Positions 63,647-64,000 of a DNA stretch of 64,000 bases are shown here, piece after piece. How positions within the stretch are numbered: position 1 is the stretch's first letter; the number at the start of each line of letters is the position of its first letter. The DNA comes from Agrobacterium vitis (GTDB lineage Bacteria > Pseudomonadota > Alphaproteobacteria > Rhizobiales > Rhizobiaceae). The notes under the pieces are model-generated. The model was not told the DNA's origin. It saw only the letters and a program-made list of their open reading frames with translations, and did not search any database. Where the stretch lies: the NCBI RefSeq assembly GCF_014926405.1, contig NZ_JACXXJ020000005.1, positions 997,001-1,061,000 of the forward strand, in the 5' to 3' direction. The position numbers were made by a program, and so were the translations under genes.

Positions 63647-64000
63647 TGATTTTTTCAGGACAGCCACGAATTCGAATATCCCGCGCGGTGTTTCGTTGAT
63701 CTGCTCAACTGAAAAAGGAATTTCAGTTTGCAATTCATTTATGATTTGACCCAACGAATTGGGTGTGAATTGCCAGCGATGAACATCAACATAACCTCCA
63801 TCTGCCGCTTGGTATTCAGCTATCGCTGCTAGGGCTCTCTTTGGTTGCGTCTCATGCCAATCATTGTCGAAATGATCACCGTTCCAGTGCCGAATTGGAT
63901 TGTTGTGTGTCGTGATAGCCCGGTGCTCAATGACCTTGATCAAGGGATGACGGGTCGCGCCCTTGGCCATAACAATGTCGTCTGATGTTGAAACGGGAAT
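63644..64000 (-). CDS. Class I SAM-dependent methyltransferase, C-terminal part
   Basis: The reverse frame is open through the window edge, so the gene is partial. The translated part (about 119 residues) has the C-terminal pattern of a class I methyltransferase: HWNGDHFDNDWHET, YVDVHRWQFTPNSLGQIINE and a final FEFVAVLKKS. The family acts on many small molecules and glycans. It lies next to the tailspike, so it may be a cargo gene for surface conversion, or host DNA past the prophage. Confidence 0.65.
   Translation of the reverse strand: MPVSTSDDIVMAKGATRHPLIKVIEHRAITTHNNPIRHWNGDHFDNDWHETQPKRALAAIAEYQAADGGYVDVHRWQFTPNSLGQIINELQTEIPFSVEQINETPRGIFEFVAVLKKS

Larger units (their letters stand above)
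9606..64000. mobile_element. Temperate contractile-tailed prophage, left end and most of the genome
   Basis: From the tRNA-Lys gene onwards the genes are those of a temperate phage in normal order: integrase, early left arm, repressor/cro switch, DNA modification and replication, terminase, lambda-like head, P2-like tail and baseplate, lysis and tailspike. The head, tail and lysis genes all look intact, and no transposon or obvious broken gene interrupts them, so the prophage may be inducible. The right end and attR are not seen; the last gene (63644 on) may be cargo or host. Confidence 0.9.

Noticed and set aside
63198..64000. attR copy of the tRNA-Lys 3' end
   Set aside because: I looked for the T-arm and acceptor sequence by eye and did not find it, so the prophage end was not placed here.

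Overview
The window is chromosomal DNA from an alphaproteobacterium, most likely a member of the Rhizobiaceae (Agrobacterium/Allorhizobium/Rhizobium group). I infer this from the host genes (MsrA, a TetR regulator beside ilvC, a cytosolic PAS-PAS chemoreceptor, a PhzF-like enzyme), the high-GC codon use and the many frequent start/stop overlaps. Species is not claimed.

Host part, about 1-9605. It holds an exported protein cut by the window edge, a PRC-barrel protein, a small cysteine-rich exported protein that appears frameshifted, msrA, a TetR-family regulator followed by ilvC, a tandem array made of the 3' end of ilvC and its terminator, a MerR/B12-binding regulator with CarH-type ligand motifs, a PAS chemoreceptor, a Nudix hydrolase, a PhzF-family protein and a tRNA-Lys(CTT) gene.

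Prophage part, about 9606 to beyond 64000. A temperate contractile-tailed (myovirus-type) phage sits at the 3' end of tRNA-Lys, with its integrase next to the tRNA. No second copy of the tRNA 3' end was found in the window, so the right end lies outside it. The left arm (9668-20555) reads leftwards: integrase, small phage proteins, ThyX, a phage-encoded DNA polymerase sliding clamp, two ASCH-type proteins, DUF2303, SSB, a DUF5131 protein and an HD hydrolase. The control region (20556-22472) has a LexA/S24-type repressor, a divergent cro-like gene, and two promoter regions carrying five copies of a CGGAA-N4-TTCCG operator, two of them lying inside the promoter spacers.

The rightward arm starts with regulators, then a possible DNA-modification block (helicase-methyltransferase fusion, DndC-like ATP-pyrophosphatase, C5-methyltransferase-like protein), then primase and helicase, and a non-coding stretch with twelve ACTGTCA-like 7-mers in two opposed clusters that may be the replication origin or a control site. 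From 35.2 kb come the virion genes: a lambda-like head module (small and large terminase, portal, S49 protease, scaffold-like protein, decoration protein, major capsid) joined to a P2-like contractile tail and baseplate (V, W, J, I, fibres, sheath, tube, a chaperone/tape-measure fusion, U, X, D). Lysis genes follow (GH19 endolysin, holin candidate, overlapping spanins), then a second fibre/tailspike locus, two related small membrane proteins, and the 3' part of a methyltransferase on the opposite strand that may be cargo or host DNA.
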